From: Mitsuokella sp047974105 | GTDB lineage: Bacteria; Bacillota; Negativicutes; Selenomonadales; Selenomonadaceae | DNA: 64,000 nt | Assembly (NCBI RefSeq): GCF_047974105.1 | Contig: NZ_JBHYRS010000002.1 | Coordinates: 1-64,000, forward strand | Reading direction: 5' to 3' | Part shown: piece by piece, positions 8,473 through 17,669 of the stretch | Position numbering within the stretch: position 1 is the first letter of the stretch | Layout: each line of letters starts with the position of its first letter | Notes under the pieces: model-generated | What the model saw: the letters and a program-made list of their open reading frames with translations, nothing else | Databases searched by the model: none | What the model was told of the DNA's origin: nothing | Translations under genes and position numbers: made by a program

Positions 8473-9633
8473 ATGGAATTTTATGGTTATCGCAGAAAAG
8501 AAGGCCGTCCGGGCATCCGCAATCATGTCTTGATCCTGCCGACCTGTGCCTGCGGCAGTGAGAGCTGCCGTATTGTCGCTTCGCAGGTGCGCGGGGCTGT
8601 CAACATTGTCTTTAACACGGGCTGTAGCGATGTCGCGGCGAATACGGCCATGAGCCAGAAGGTCCTGACGGGCTTTGCGCTGAATCCGAATGTCTACGGC
8701 GTGGTCATCATCGGTCTCGGCTGTGAGACAGTGCCGCATGCAAAGCTGCGCGAGAAAATCCAGGCGTTGACTTCTAAGCCAGTCGTATCTTTCGGCATTC
8801 AGGAAGAGGGCGGCACGCTCAAGACGATTGAAAAGGCCGTGCGGGCGGCAAGGGAGATGGCCGCGGAAGCCGGCATGCAGCAGAAGGAACGCTTTGACAT
8901 ATCGGAGCTCCTGATGGGCATCGAGTGCGGCGGCAGCGACGCGACTTCGGGCATTGCCTCGAATCCGGCCGTGGGCAATCTCAGCGACCGACTCGTCGAC
9001 CTTGGGGCTTCGACCATCATGAGCGAATCGATTGAATGGATTGGCGGGGAGCACGTGCTCGCGCGCCGCGCGGCCACGCCGGAGATTCACGACCAGATTA
9101 TCCGCGTCTGCGAGGCTTACGAAAAGCACCTGCTCGCGGCCGGTCAGGACTGCCGTGCGGGCCAGCCGACGCCGGGCAATAAAGCAGGCGGACTGTCGAC
9201 AATTGACGAAAAAAGTCTTGGCTGCATCCGCAAGGGCGGCACGCGGCCGATTGTCGAGGTGCTGGAGCAGGCGGAGCGTCCGACAAAGAAGGGCGCCATC
9301 GTCATGGATACGGCCGGCTACGATATTTCGTCCGTGACGTCGATGGTTGCAGCGGGCTGTCAGGTTGTCATTTTCACGACGGGACGCGGCACGCCGACGG
9401 GCAATGCCATTGTGCCGGTTTTCAAGGTCACGGCCAATGCCCATACGTACAGCTGGATGGAAGACAATATGGACGCGGACCTTTCGCCAATCCTCAGCGG
9501 CGAAAAGACGATTGCCGAGTCCGGCGCGATGTTGCTCGAGAACATCCACGACGTGGCCAATGGCCGCCTGACGAAGGCCGAGGCCTACGGCTTCTCGGAT
9601 ATTGCCGTCGACCATGTCTGCCGTTTCGTTTAA
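8473..9633 (+). CDS. UxaA-family dehydratase, large subunit
   Basis: 386 residues, covering the UxaA domain without the SAF part that the preceding gene supplies. Recognisable family segments are GRPGIRNHVLILPTCACGSE, FNTGCSD, GLGCET and the second-half IECGGSDATSGIASNPAVG. The enzyme family removes water from altronate or related aldonates using iron. AAGGGGG lies 9 bases before the ATG at 8473 and directly abuts the alternative ATG at 8464, so 8473 is favoured. It forms an operon with the small subunit and ends at a terminator shared with the convergent flavodiiron gene. Confidence 0.85.
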   Translation: MEFYGYRRKEGRPGIRNHVLILPTCACGSESCRIVASQVRGAVNIVFNTGCSDVAANTAMSQKVLTGFALNPNVYGVVIIGLGCETVPHAKLREKIQALTSKPVVSFGIQEEGGTLKTIEKAVRAAREMAAEAGMQQKERFDISELLMGIECGGSDATSGIASNPAVGNLSDRLVDLGASTIMSESIEWIGGEHVLARRAATPEIHDQIIRVCEAYEKHLLAAGQDCRAGQPTPGNKAGGLSTIDEKSLGCIRKGGTRPIVEVLEQAERPTKKGAIVMDTAGYDISSVTSMVAAGCQVVIFTTGRGTPTGNAIVPVFKVTANAHTYSWMEDNMDADLSPILSGEKTIAESGAMLLENIHDVANGRLTKAEAYGFSDIAVDHVCRFV

Positions 9634-9650
9634 TCTCGCAAGAACATAAA

Positions 9651-9705
9651 AAAGCCAGCCGCGCTGCTGTTTCCCTTTTTGGACAGCGGCGCGGCTGGCT
9701 TTTTC
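9651..9705. terminator. Bidirectional terminator between convergent genes
   Basis: AAAGCCAGCCGCGCTGCTGT pairs with ACAGCGGCGCGGCTGGCTTT, with T runs outside both arms. It serves the uxaA-like gene on the plus strand and the flavodiiron gene on the minus strand. Confidence 0.85.
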
Positions 9706-9756
9706 TTTATTTGTTTATGTGCTGTTTAACTGCTTCCTATATATTAAGGAAGGAAA

Positions 9757-10920
9757 TCAGCAGATGGAGTGGACGGCTTCGCGAAGTTTCTCTGCGGATT
9801 CTTTGTCCGGCGTGTTCAGAAGGCGCTGTTTGTCGAGGACGATTTTGCAGCCGGCGGCCTTGAGTTCGTCTTCGACGAGGCCGATGCTCTGGCCGCCCCA
9901 GCCGTAGGAGCCGAAGGCGAAGGCTTTATGGCCTTTGGCCGTGAGGCCCTTGAGATAGCAGAGGAAGGAGGCAATCGTCGGCAGCATCTGGTTGTTGATG
10001 GTCGGCGAGCCGACGGCGAGGTATTCGCTCGTGAGGATGTCGGTCATGATGTCGGACAGGGCGTTTTTCTTGATGTCGTAGAATGTCGCGGGCACGCCTT
10101 TTTCTTCAAAAGCTTCGGTAATCGTGCGGGCCATCTTTTCCGTCGAATGCCACATCGTGTCAAAGACGACGACGGCGCGCTTTTCGAGGACGCCCGTCGA
10201 CCATTTCTCGTAGAGGTCGTGGATTTCCTTGATGTGGGAACGCCAGATGATGCCGTGGCCCGTCGCAATCATCTCGATGTCGAGGTTCTTGAGGTCCTTG
10301 AGGGCTTTTTGGGCCTGACGGCCGTAGAGCATGAGGATGTTGGCATAGTATTTCTTGGCTTCGTAGTAGAGCACGCCGAGGTCGTTCTGGTCGTCGAAGC
10401 GGTTGCTCGAAGCGAGGTGCTGGCCAAAGGCGTCGTTCGAGAACAGGATTTTTTCCTCAGGGCAGTACGTGACCATGCTGTCCGGCCAGTGGAGCATCGG
10501 CGTCGGCACGAACTGCAGCGTGCGTTTGCCAATCGTCAGCGTGTCGCCGGCCTTGACGCCTTCGTACGGCAGCTCGCCGTAGCGCGACTTGAGGCCTTTG
10601 AGGCCGTTCGGGATGCTCGTGATGACTTTGGCATTCGGGCAGTGGGCCATCATGAAGGGCAGCGAACCCGAATGATCCGGCTCGACGTGGTTCGAGATGA
10701 TGTAGTCGATTTTCGCCGGGTCGATGACGGACGAAACGCGCTCAAGGAGTTCTTCTTTAAACGGTTCCTTGACCGTATCAATTAAAGTGACTTTTTCATC
10801 GAGAATCAGATAGGCATTGTAGCTTGAGCCGCGGCTCGTCTCGTAGCCGTGGAAGCTGCGCATGGACCAGTCAATGGCGCCGACCCAGTAAATATCATCA
10901 CGGATTTTAACTGCTTGCAT
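9757..10920 (-). CDS. fprA: Flavodiiron protein (A-type flavoprotein, FprA family)
   Basis: 387 residues, the normal length for the minimal two-domain enzyme. The N-terminal metallo-beta-lactamase-like domain carries the diiron ligand motif H78-x-E80-x-D82-H83 (SNHVEPDHSGSLP). The C-terminal ~140 residues are a flavodoxin-like FMN domain (VVFDTMWHSTEKMARTI; GSPTINNQMLP). Such proteins reduce O2 to water or NO to N2O in the cytoplasm with electrons from rubredoxin or related carriers, protecting anaerobes. It is a single-gene unit flanked by a shared terminator and a 230-base upstream region. No rubredoxin gene lies next to it here. Confidence 0.93.
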   Translation of the reverse strand: MQAVKIRDDIYWVGAIDWSMRSFHGYETSRGSSYNAYLILDEKVTLIDTVKEPFKEELLERVSSVIDPAKIDYIISNHVEPDHSGSLPFMMAHCPNAKVITSIPNGLKGLKSRYGELPYEGVKAGDTLTIGKRTLQFVPTPMLHWPDSMVTYCPEEKILFSNDAFGQHLASSNRFDDQNDLGVLYYEAKKYYANILMLYGRQAQKALKDLKNLDIEMIATGHGIIWRSHIKEIHDLYEKWSTGVLEKRAVVVFDTMWHSTEKMARTITEAFEEKGVPATFYDIKKNALSDIMTDILTSEYLAVGSPTINNQMLPTIASFLCYLKGLTAKGHKAFAFGSYGWGGQSIGLVEDELKAAGCKIVLDKQRLLNTPDKESAEKLREAVHSIC

Positions 10921-11153
10921 GTTGATACCTCTTTCTTATGTTTATGACAAGTTCGCGACAGGCGAAAAGTTTGGCATAAATTTTCACATTATGCCTTTAT
11001 TTTATATCGACTTCGCGCTCTTGTAAATATCGATTGTCACAATCCGGAAAATGATGTATCCTAAAATAAATTCATCTTTATTCGAATCGTTTTATATTTT
11101 CATCTGTAATGTGTAATAATTTGTAATGTGTCATAAAGGAAGGGAATAAGAAT

Positions 11154-12431
11154 ATGCGTCATCGCTTTGCGCAGCTTGATAAAAGACAGGCCGTTGTAGC
11201 AGGAGCCGTCTGCCTCGTGCTTCTCGCTCTCGCGCTGCACACGTATTTTGGCAATGGCAGCCAGCAGAAAAAGAATGTCTCGCACGGCAAGCCGGTCGTG
11301 AAGGCCGTCACGGTCAATCGGGCCGATATGATGCGCCACATCGACCTTTCGGGGCAGACGGTCGCCGATGCCAATATCCCGCTCGCGCCGAAGTACACGG
11401 GCCGCGTCACGGCCGTCAATGTCAAGCTCGGCGACGAGGTCAAAAAGGGTGAGGTCCTCATGGTGCAGGACACGGGCGACCTTGACATCTCGATTGCCCA
11501 GAATGCGGCGGCTGCGGGCGCGGCACAGGCCGATGCGCGCGAGGCCACGGCGTCATATGATGCCAATTACCTCAAGGCGCGCAACGACCTCGAGCTCGAG
11601 CAGAGCAAATACGAGCGCAATCAGTATCTTTTCTCGATTGGCGCGATTTCGCAGGATACACTCGACAAGGTCAAGCAGGAATACCTCGCGTCGAAGGCCG
11701 CATTTGACATTCTCGCGGACCAGGTGCAGGGCGGCAGTGCCGCGAGCGTCGAGTCGAAGCAGTATACGGCCGAAAAGTCAGAGCGCGCGACCGACGCTTT
11801 GCGCCATCAGCGCGAGGATATGTATTTAAGGGCCCCGCGCGACGGCATCATCGGCTACCGCAATGTCGAAGTCGGCGCGATTGTCTCGGCCGGCACGAAG
11901 GTCCTGTCGCTCGTCGACAACAGTCATATGAATGTCGACTGCACGCTTTCGGAAAACGACGCGGCCATCCTGAAGACGGGGCTGGCCGTCAAAGTCACGA
12001 TTGACGCCATGGGCACGGACTACGACGGCGAAATCGTCTACGTGAGTCCGGCCATGGACGAATCGAGCAAGACGTATCAGGTGCGCATCGAGCTCGCGGA
12101 CTCTGCCGACGACATCAAGGCCGGTCTCTTTGCCCATACGGCCATCGACATCCTGCAGCGCCGCGCGACCCTCTGCGTGCCAAAAGAAGCCGTGCTCTCG
12201 CGCAATGGCAAACAAACTGTCTTTGTCGTACGCCCTGACGGCACGGTCGAGGAGCGCGAAGTCAAAATCGGCCTGATGAACGATGCCGAGGAAGAGATTC
12301 TCGATGGCATTGAAGACGGCGATACGGTCGTCGTGACAAATCAGGACAAGCTGCAGGACGGCAAGTCCGTGGAGACGGAGCCGTATGAGGATGCGGACAA
12401 GTCGGATAAGTCAGATGGAGAAGAATCATGA
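11154..12431 (+). CDS. RND efflux periplasmic adaptor (membrane fusion protein)
   Basis: 425 residues. One N-terminal membrane anchor (about residues 12-28, VVAGAVCLVLLALALH) is followed by a biotinyl-lipoyl-like half (PKYTGRVTAVNVKLGDEVKK), a coiled-coil hairpin (about 105-190), the second lipoyl half (LRAPRDGIIGYRNVEVG) and a beta-barrel with a C-terminal proximal domain. This is the standard HlyD/AcrA-type order. AAGGAAGGG lies 8 bases before the ATG. Its stop overlaps the pump gene's start by four bases (ATGA), so the two are translationally coupled. The tail is highly acidic and Lys-rich (DADKSDKSDGEES), a low-complexity end of no clear meaning. Confidence 0.9.
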   Translation: MRHRFAQLDKRQAVVAGAVCLVLLALALHTYFGNGSQQKKNVSHGKPVVKAVTVNRADMMRHIDLSGQTVADANIPLAPKYTGRVTAVNVKLGDEVKKGEVLMVQDTGDLDISIAQNAAAAGAAQADAREATASYDANYLKARNDLELEQSKYERNQYLFSIGAISQDTLDKVKQEYLASKAAFDILADQVQGGSAASVESKQYTAEKSERATDALRHQREDMYLRAPRDGIIGYRNVEVGAIVSAGTKVLSLVDNSHMNVDCTLSENDAAILKTGLAVKVTIDAMGTDYDGEIVYVSPAMDESSKTYQVRIELADSADDIKAGLFAHTAIDILQRRATLCVPKEAVLSRNGKQTVFVVRPDGTVEEREVKIGLMNDAEEEILDGIEDGDTVVVTNQDKLQDGKSVETEPYEDADKSDKSDGEES

Positions 12432-15400
12432 ATATCACGCGTTTATCCATCAAACGGCCCGTCGGCATCTCGATGATCGTGGCTTTTTTCGTTGTGCTCG
12501 GCCTTTACAGCTACTACCGCATCGGCGTGGAGCTGCTGCCGGCCCTCAATACGCCGTATGTCACGGTCACGGTCAAATATCCGGGGGCCAGCGCGGAGTC
12601 CGTCGAGCAGGAAGTCGTCAAGCCCGTCGAGGATGCTTTGGCGTCTGTTTCGGGTGTCAAGAAAATCACCTCGACCGCGAGCTACGAACGGGCGCGTGTG
12701 ACGCTGGAACTCAATTTCGACACGAATGCCGACACGGCGGCCATCGACGCGAGCAAAAAAGTCGATGCCATCAAAAATAAACTGCCGGACGAGGCCGACT
12801 CGCCCGTCGTCGTCAAGCGCGATTTAAACGCGACGCCGATTGTCGAGCTCGCAGTGCTGTCGAATCACAGTCTGGCCGACACGTATGCTGAGACCGACAA
12901 TGTCTTTTCGGAAGTTCTGCAGCAGGCTGAAGGTGTTTCTGAAGTCGAGCTGCACGGCGGCCGCGATAAGGAAGTCGCCATCGACGTCGACCGCGACAAG
13001 ATGGCCGCGTATAAATTGACCCTCGCGAAGATTTCCTCGGCCATCAAGAACGAAAATCAGCTCGTGCCGTCGGGCTCCGTCTTCACGGAGACGACAAAGT
13101 CCGACGTCCGCGTTGTCGCACAGTTCAAGAAGGCCTCGGATATCGAGAAAATCCAGGTCCAGAACACGGAAGGCAAGATGATTCCGCTGACTGCTGTCGC
13201 GACGGTCAAAGAAGGCGATGCCCGCGCGGAGCGCTACGGCCGCCTCAACGGCGAAGACGCCATCAATGTCCTGATTTATAAGAACAGCGATGCCAACGTC
13301 GTCGAGACCGCGGGCAATATCATGAAGAGCGTGGAAAAACTGCGCAAGACGTACCCCGACTATCAGTTTGTCGTCGTCTCGAACGATGCCGACTACGTGC
13401 AGAATTCCCTGCACAGCACGATGAATACGCTGATTGAGGGTCTGATTACGACGGGCCTTGTGCTGTTTTTCTTCCTGCGCGGCTGGCGTTCGACCGCGGC
13501 CGTCATGATTGCCATCCCGACTTCTTTGATTTCGACCTTTTTCGTCATGTACCTCTTCGGCTTCACCTTCAACATGATGTCGCTGATGGGCATGACGCTC
13601 TGTGTCGGCATCCTCGTCGATGACTCGATTGTCGTGCTCGAAAATATCGTGCGCCATCTGAAAATGGGCGAAAAGCCCGACGCGGCGGCGGAGAAGGGGC
13701 GTACGGAAATCGGCATGGCCGCGATTGCCATCACGCTCTGCGACGCCGCGGTTTTCATGCCGATTGCGTTCATGCAGGGCATGACGGGACAGTATTTCCG
13801 GCAGTTTGGCCTGACCATTGTCTTTGCGGGACTCTTCTCGCTGTTCGTCTCGTTCACCCTGACGCCGATGCTGGCTTCGCGCTTTTTCCGCAAAGGCTGG
13901 CATCCGGGCACGAGCCGTGTCTGGCAGTTTATGGACAATCTCGACAAAAAAGCACAGGATGCTTATGTCGCCGTTCTCGGCTGGAGCCTGCATCATCAGA
14001 AAAAACTGCTGCTCTCGATTCTCGCGGTGTTCGCGGCCGTCATTTCCCTCGTGCCGCTCGGCGCCGTCGGCATGGAGTACATGCCCCAGACCGATGAATC
14101 GAGCTTTACCGTGAACATTCAGGCTCCGGTCGGCGCGTCGCCTGAAGAGACGAACCGCGTGGCCAAAAAGATTGAAGGAAAACTCGCCGAACTGCCGGAA
14201 GTCAAATACTACATGACACAGGCGGGCGGCAGTACGGCCTACGAAGGCCGCATCAAGGTCAAACTCGTCGACCGCAAGGACCGCAGCCGCAGTGTCTGGC
14301 AGGTCGCCAACGACGTGCGCGAATTCGCCGCCGATATCAAGACCGCCGATGTGCGCGTCGCCGAGACGCAGACCAATGTCGCCGGTATCGCGGGCGGCGG
14401 CGGTGCGAGAAACGGCGGCGGTGCCCTGCAGATTGAACTGCGCAGCAGTAATCCGGACGACCTAGATGCCGCGGCCGAAAAGGCCATCAAGGTTTTGCAA
14501 AGCGACGTCAAGGGCATCACAGATGTCAACTCGTCTTATGTCGAAGGCATGCCGGAGCTGCGTCTGACCGTCAACCGTGAGAAACTCAAGGCCTACGGTA
14601 CATCTTTGCAGGACGTCGATACAGCCTTTTCCTCGGCCATCTCGGGCCTTTCGGCCGGTGAACTCAAAAATGATGCCACAAACGGCGGTCAGGACACGAA
14701 TATCAAAGTCCGCTTCAAGGACGCCGCAAGCTACAAGGCATCCGACGTCGCGCGCGTGCCGCTCTCGGCCTCGGGCAAACTCATCTACCTCGGCGACGTT
14801 GCCGACATCAAGAACGGCAGGGGTCCCGTGAGCATCCGCCGCGTCGATAAACAGCGCTCCGTCGCCATCGGCGCAAACCTCAGCGGCCGCCCAATCGGCG
14901 ACGTTACGAAGGATGTCAAAAAGGCCCTCAAAAAGGCCAATCTCGGCGACGACGTGACCTACCAGTTCAAGGGACAGGCCACAAAGATGAACGACACCTT
15001 CTCGGAGCTGCTTTCCGCGCTGTTTTTAGCCCTCGTCCTCATCTACATGCTGCTCGCCGTGCTCTACGAATCCGTCATCACGCCGTTCATCCGCATGTTC
15101 TCGCTGCCCCTCGGCCTCATTGGCTCGATTCTCCTGCTCTTCCTCACGCACAACACCTTGAATCTCTTCTCGATGATCGGTATCCTCGTCATGGACGGCA
15201 TCGTCGCCAAAAACGGCACCCTGCTGATTGACTACACCCTGACCCTCATGGACAGGGGCAAGACTGCCCTCGAAGCCGTCATCGAAGCCGGCCGCGTCCG
15301 ACTCAAGCCAATCTTCATGACGACGATTACCATGATGGTCGGCATGACCCCAATGGCCCTCTCCCTGACCCCGGGCTCCGAGTCCCGCGTCTCCATGGCC

Positions 15401-15505
15401 TGGGTCATCATCGGCGGCCTCCTGACCTCCACGGTATTCACACTTATCGTTATCCCGATTATTTTTCTTTTCTTTGCAAGACACACGAAGTCTAAACGTC
15501 TTTAA
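12428..15505 (+). CDS. RND-family inner-membrane efflux pump (AcrB/HAE1-like)
   Basis: 1025 residues, with twelve membrane segments in two repeats and two large periplasmic loops. TM4 contains VGILVDDSIVVLENI, with the paired Asp residues of the proton relay; TM10 contains GIVAKNGTLLIDY with the matching Lys. These are diagnostic of hydrophobe/amphiphile-type RND pumps rather than metal pumps. It forms a pump with the adaptor encoded just upstream and needs a TolC-like channel, which is not in this window. The substrate is unknown; drugs, bile acids or lipids are possible. A structured repeat lies about 95 bases downstream. Confidence 0.93.
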   Translation: MNITRLSIKRPVGISMIVAFFVVLGLYSYYRIGVELLPALNTPYVTVTVKYPGASAESVEQEVVKPVEDALASVSGVKKITSTASYERARVTLELNFDTNADTAAIDASKKVDAIKNKLPDEADSPVVVKRDLNATPIVELAVLSNHSLADTYAETDNVFSEVLQQAEGVSEVELHGGRDKEVAIDVDRDKMAAYKLTLAKISSAIKNENQLVPSGSVFTETTKSDVRVVAQFKKASDIEKIQVQNTEGKMIPLTAVATVKEGDARAERYGRLNGEDAINVLIYKNSDANVVETAGNIMKSVEKLRKTYPDYQFVVVSNDADYVQNSLHSTMNTLIEGLITTGLVLFFFLRGWRSTAAVMIAIPTSLISTFFVMYLFGFTFNMMSLMGMTLCVGILVDDSIVVLENIVRHLKMGEKPDAAAEKGRTEIGMAAIAITLCDAAVFMPIAFMQGMTGQYFRQFGLTIVFAGLFSLFVSFTLTPMLASRFFRKGWHPGTSRVWQFMDNLDKKAQDAYVAVLGWSLHHQKKLLLSILAVFAAVISLVPLGAVGMEYMPQTDESSFTVNIQAPVGASPEETNRVAKKIEGKLAELPEVKYYMTQAGGSTAYEGRIKVKLVDRKDRSRSVWQVANDVREFAADIKTADVRVAETQTNVAGIAGGGGARNGGGALQIELRSSNPDDLDAAAEKAIKVLQSDVKGITDVNSSYVEGMPELRLTVNREKLKAYGTSLQDVDTAFSSAISGLSAGELKNDATNGGQDTNIKVRFKDAASYKASDVARVPLSASGKLIYLGDVADIKNGRGPVSIRRVDKQRSVAIGANLSGRPIGDVTKDVKKALKKANLGDDVTYQFKGQATKMNDTFSELLSALFLALVLIYMLLAVLYESVITPFIRMFSLPLGLIGSILLLFLTHNTLNLFSMIGILVMDGIVAKNGTLLIDYTLTLMDRGKTALEAVIEAGRVRLKPIFMTTITMMVGMTPMALSLTPGSESRVSMAWVIIGGLLTSTVFTLIVIPIIFLFFARHTKSKRL

Positions 15506-15600
15506 AAGAAAGATAGAGGTCACCCACGCGGAGAGCAAAGCGATTCCGCGCTCTTCTGTGCGAAGAAACCATGCGAAAAAGAGAAGGGGAGTACTACCTA

Positions 15601-15784
15601 GGCCGGAGGGCCCTATTTCGCCTGCAGGAGCGCAGTGATTGCCCGTAGGGATGGGGGCCAGACCGAGCCTGACGAGACACTGCGATGTAAGAACGCCGCA
15701 GCAGGCGGCGAAACACCTAAATATGCTAGCCAATCATGGCCTGCATTTAACGGAGCGACGAAGCCGAAATAGGGCCCTCCGGCC
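15601..15784. repeat. Structured repeat family I, copy 1 (184 bp, candidate structured RNA)
   Basis: The element is bounded by a perfect 20-bp inverted repeat (GGCCGGAGGGCCCTATTTCG and its complement). Inside are a hairpin CGCCGC-AGCAG-GCGGCG (15694-15710) and a long-range helix between 15651-15660 and 15737-15746. A second copy at 21564-21746 keeps the same architecture and nearly the same length. Terminal-stem differences are matched on both arms: positions 4/17, 7/14 and 10/11 all change as pairs. Conserved unpaired blocks include GGAGCGACGAAGC. There is no open frame. It could be a non-coding RNA on either strand or a non-autonomous mobile repeat. I do not recognise it. Confidence 0.75.
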
Positions 15785-15822
15785 CTTCATCGATGTAAAC
15801 TAGAATTTTTTTCGAAAAAAGC

Positions 15823-15851
15823 TTGCATCCCCCGCGTACTTCCTGTATAAT
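15823..15851 (+). promoter_or_regulatory. Promoter of tRNA-Pro
   Basis: TTGCAT (15823-15828) and TATAAT (15846-15851) with a 17-bp spacer; the tRNA begins 13 bases after the -10 box. Confidence 0.85.
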
Positions 15852-15863
15852 AGTTTCTGTTGT

Positions 15864-15940
<77 letters not shown>

Positions 15941-15955
15941 TTTATATAGGAAGTA

Positions 15956-15987
15956 AAAAGATCCGTCCGCTGTGACGGGTCTTTTTT
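15956..15987 (+). terminator. Intrinsic terminator after tRNA-Pro
   Basis: AGATCCGTC and GACGGGTCT form the stem, followed by TTTTT. Confidence 0.8.
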
Positions 15988-16069
15988 GTATCTTTATATA
16001 CCTTGCTGTAAACTCCTTTTAATGCTAAAATGTATATTTGTAAACCTCGGAAAGAAGGAGTGGATTCAT

Positions 16070-17464
16070 TTGAACATTTTTCGTACCAAAAGCATCGCGG
16101 AATATCAGGAAGATGCCTCGAAATCGCATTTGAAACGTGCGATGGGCTCTCTTGATGTCACGCTTTTGGGCATCGGCGTCATCGTCGGCACGGGTATTTT
16201 CGTCCTGACGGGCGTGGCCGCGGCCAAATATGCGGGGCCGGCCCTCATGCTGTCATTCCTCATCGCGAGTATCGCCTGCGGCTTCGTCAGCATGGCGTAC
16301 TCGGAGCTCGCCTCGATGGTGCCGGTCGCCGGCAGTGCCTATGCTTACGCCTACACGTCGGTCGGTGAATTTTTCGCCTGGCTCGTCGGCTGGAACCTCG
16401 TGCTCGAGTATTCCGTCGGTGCCAGTGCCGTCGCGGGCGGCTGGTCGGCCTATGTCGTCGGCCTTTTAAAGACTGCGGGCATCGAGCTGCCGGCGGCCTG
16501 GACTTCGGTGCCGGCCGACGGCGGCATCGTCAATCTGCCGGCCGTGCTCATCACGCTTTTCCTGACGTTCCTTCTCGTGCGCGGCGTGCGCGAAAGCGTC
16601 CGCGTCAACAAGATCCTCGTCGGCGTCAAGCTCGCGGCCATTTTCCTCTTCCTGTTCCTCGCGGCACCGTCTGTCGACCCGGCCAATTGGGAACCGTTCA
16701 TGCCGTTTGGCTTCCAAGGCGTTTCGGCCGGTGCTGCTGTCATCGTCTTTGCTTATCTCGGCGTTGACTCCATCGCGACGGCAGCGGAGGAGACGAAGAA
16801 TCCGGCCCACGACATGCCGACGGGCATTATCGCGTCGCTTGTCATCTGCACAGTGCTTTACATCGCCGTGACGGCCGTCATGACGGGCAATGTCCCGTAT
16901 ACGGAACTCGACAACGCGGAGCCTGTGGCCTTTGTCCTGCGTCAGCTTGGCTACCGCTTCGGCTCGGCCCTCGTCGGCACGGGCGCCATCGCGGGCCTCA
17001 CGACGGTCCTGCTCGTCATGATGTACGCGCAGACGCGTGCTTTTTACGCGATGAGCCGCGACGGACTCATTCCAAAGTCCATCTGCAAGGTCCATTCGCG
17101 CTACGCAACGCCGCACCGCATCACGATTATCGTCGGTGTCGCTGTCGCCATCATCAGCGGCTTTACGCCCATCAATGTCATTGCCGAGATGTGCAGTGTC
17201 GGCACGCTGTTTGCTTTCATCGTTTCGTCGGTCGGCGTCATGGTCATGCGCAAGAAGTATCCGGACCTCGCGCGTCCGTTCCGCTGCCCGGCCATTTACG
17301 TCGTCGGCACGCTGGCCATCCTGAGCTGCGCGTACATCATGTACAACCTCTCGTCGATGACCTGGGAGCGTTTCTGGGTATGGAGTGCTGTAGGCGTCCT
17401 GATTTATTTCCTCTACGGCGCGCGCCACAGCCGCGAGAACACGCAGCGGAATGGGGCAGAGTAA
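16070..17464 (+). CDS. APC-superfamily amino acid permease (YfnA/CAT-like)
   Basis: 464 residues from a TTG start at 16070, which lies 9 bases after AGGAG; in-frame codons further upstream read through tRNA-terminator sequence and are rejected. Twelve membrane helices are predictable. TM1 carries the substrate-binding glycine motif GIGVIVGTGIFVLTG typical of APC transporters, and AYLGVDSIATAAEETKNP marks TM6 and its following loop in the cationic amino acid transporter branch. It should import an amino acid with protons at the inner membrane; the specific substrate is unknown. It stands alone, with the tRNA upstream and a terminator downstream. Confidence 0.88.
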   Translation: MNIFRTKSIAEYQEDASKSHLKRAMGSLDVTLLGIGVIVGTGIFVLTGVAAAKYAGPALMLSFLIASIACGFVSMAYSELASMVPVAGSAYAYAYTSVGEFFAWLVGWNLVLEYSVGASAVAGGWSAYVVGLLKTAGIELPAAWTSVPADGGIVNLPAVLITLFLTFLLVRGVRESVRVNKILVGVKLAAIFLFLFLAAPSVDPANWEPFMPFGFQGVSAGAAVIVFAYLGVDSIATAAEETKNPAHDMPTGIIASLVICTVLYIAVTAVMTGNVPYTELDNAEPVAFVLRQLGYRFGSALVGTGAIAGLTTVLLVMMYAQTRAFYAMSRDGLIPKSICKVHSRYATPHRITIIVGVAVAIISGFTPINVIAEMCSVGTLFAFIVSSVGVMVMRKKYPDLARPFRCPAIYVVGTLAILSCAYIMYNLSSMTWERFWVWSAVGVLIYFLYGARHSRENTQRNGAE

Positions 17465-17554
17465 CAGCGGGAATGTATTCTTGCTGTACAATTGACCTTA
17501 TGCAGACCGATGTGAGGAATATTTCTTTACATTTTTTTACATAGCACATATAAT

Positions 17555-17593
17555 AAAGCTTGATGGCATGTCCCTAATGCCACCAGGCTTTTC
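17555..17593 (+). terminator. Intrinsic terminator between the permease and nifJ
   Basis: AAGCTTGATGGCAT and ATGCCACCAGGCTT pair with two mismatches, followed by TTCT. It lies 90 bases after the permease stop. Confidence 0.55.
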
Positions 17594-17669
17594 TATTATT
17601 CGTTATTTATGATAGAAAATTACCTATCTATAAATTAAAATCCAACATCAGAGGGGAGTATAACAAAAC

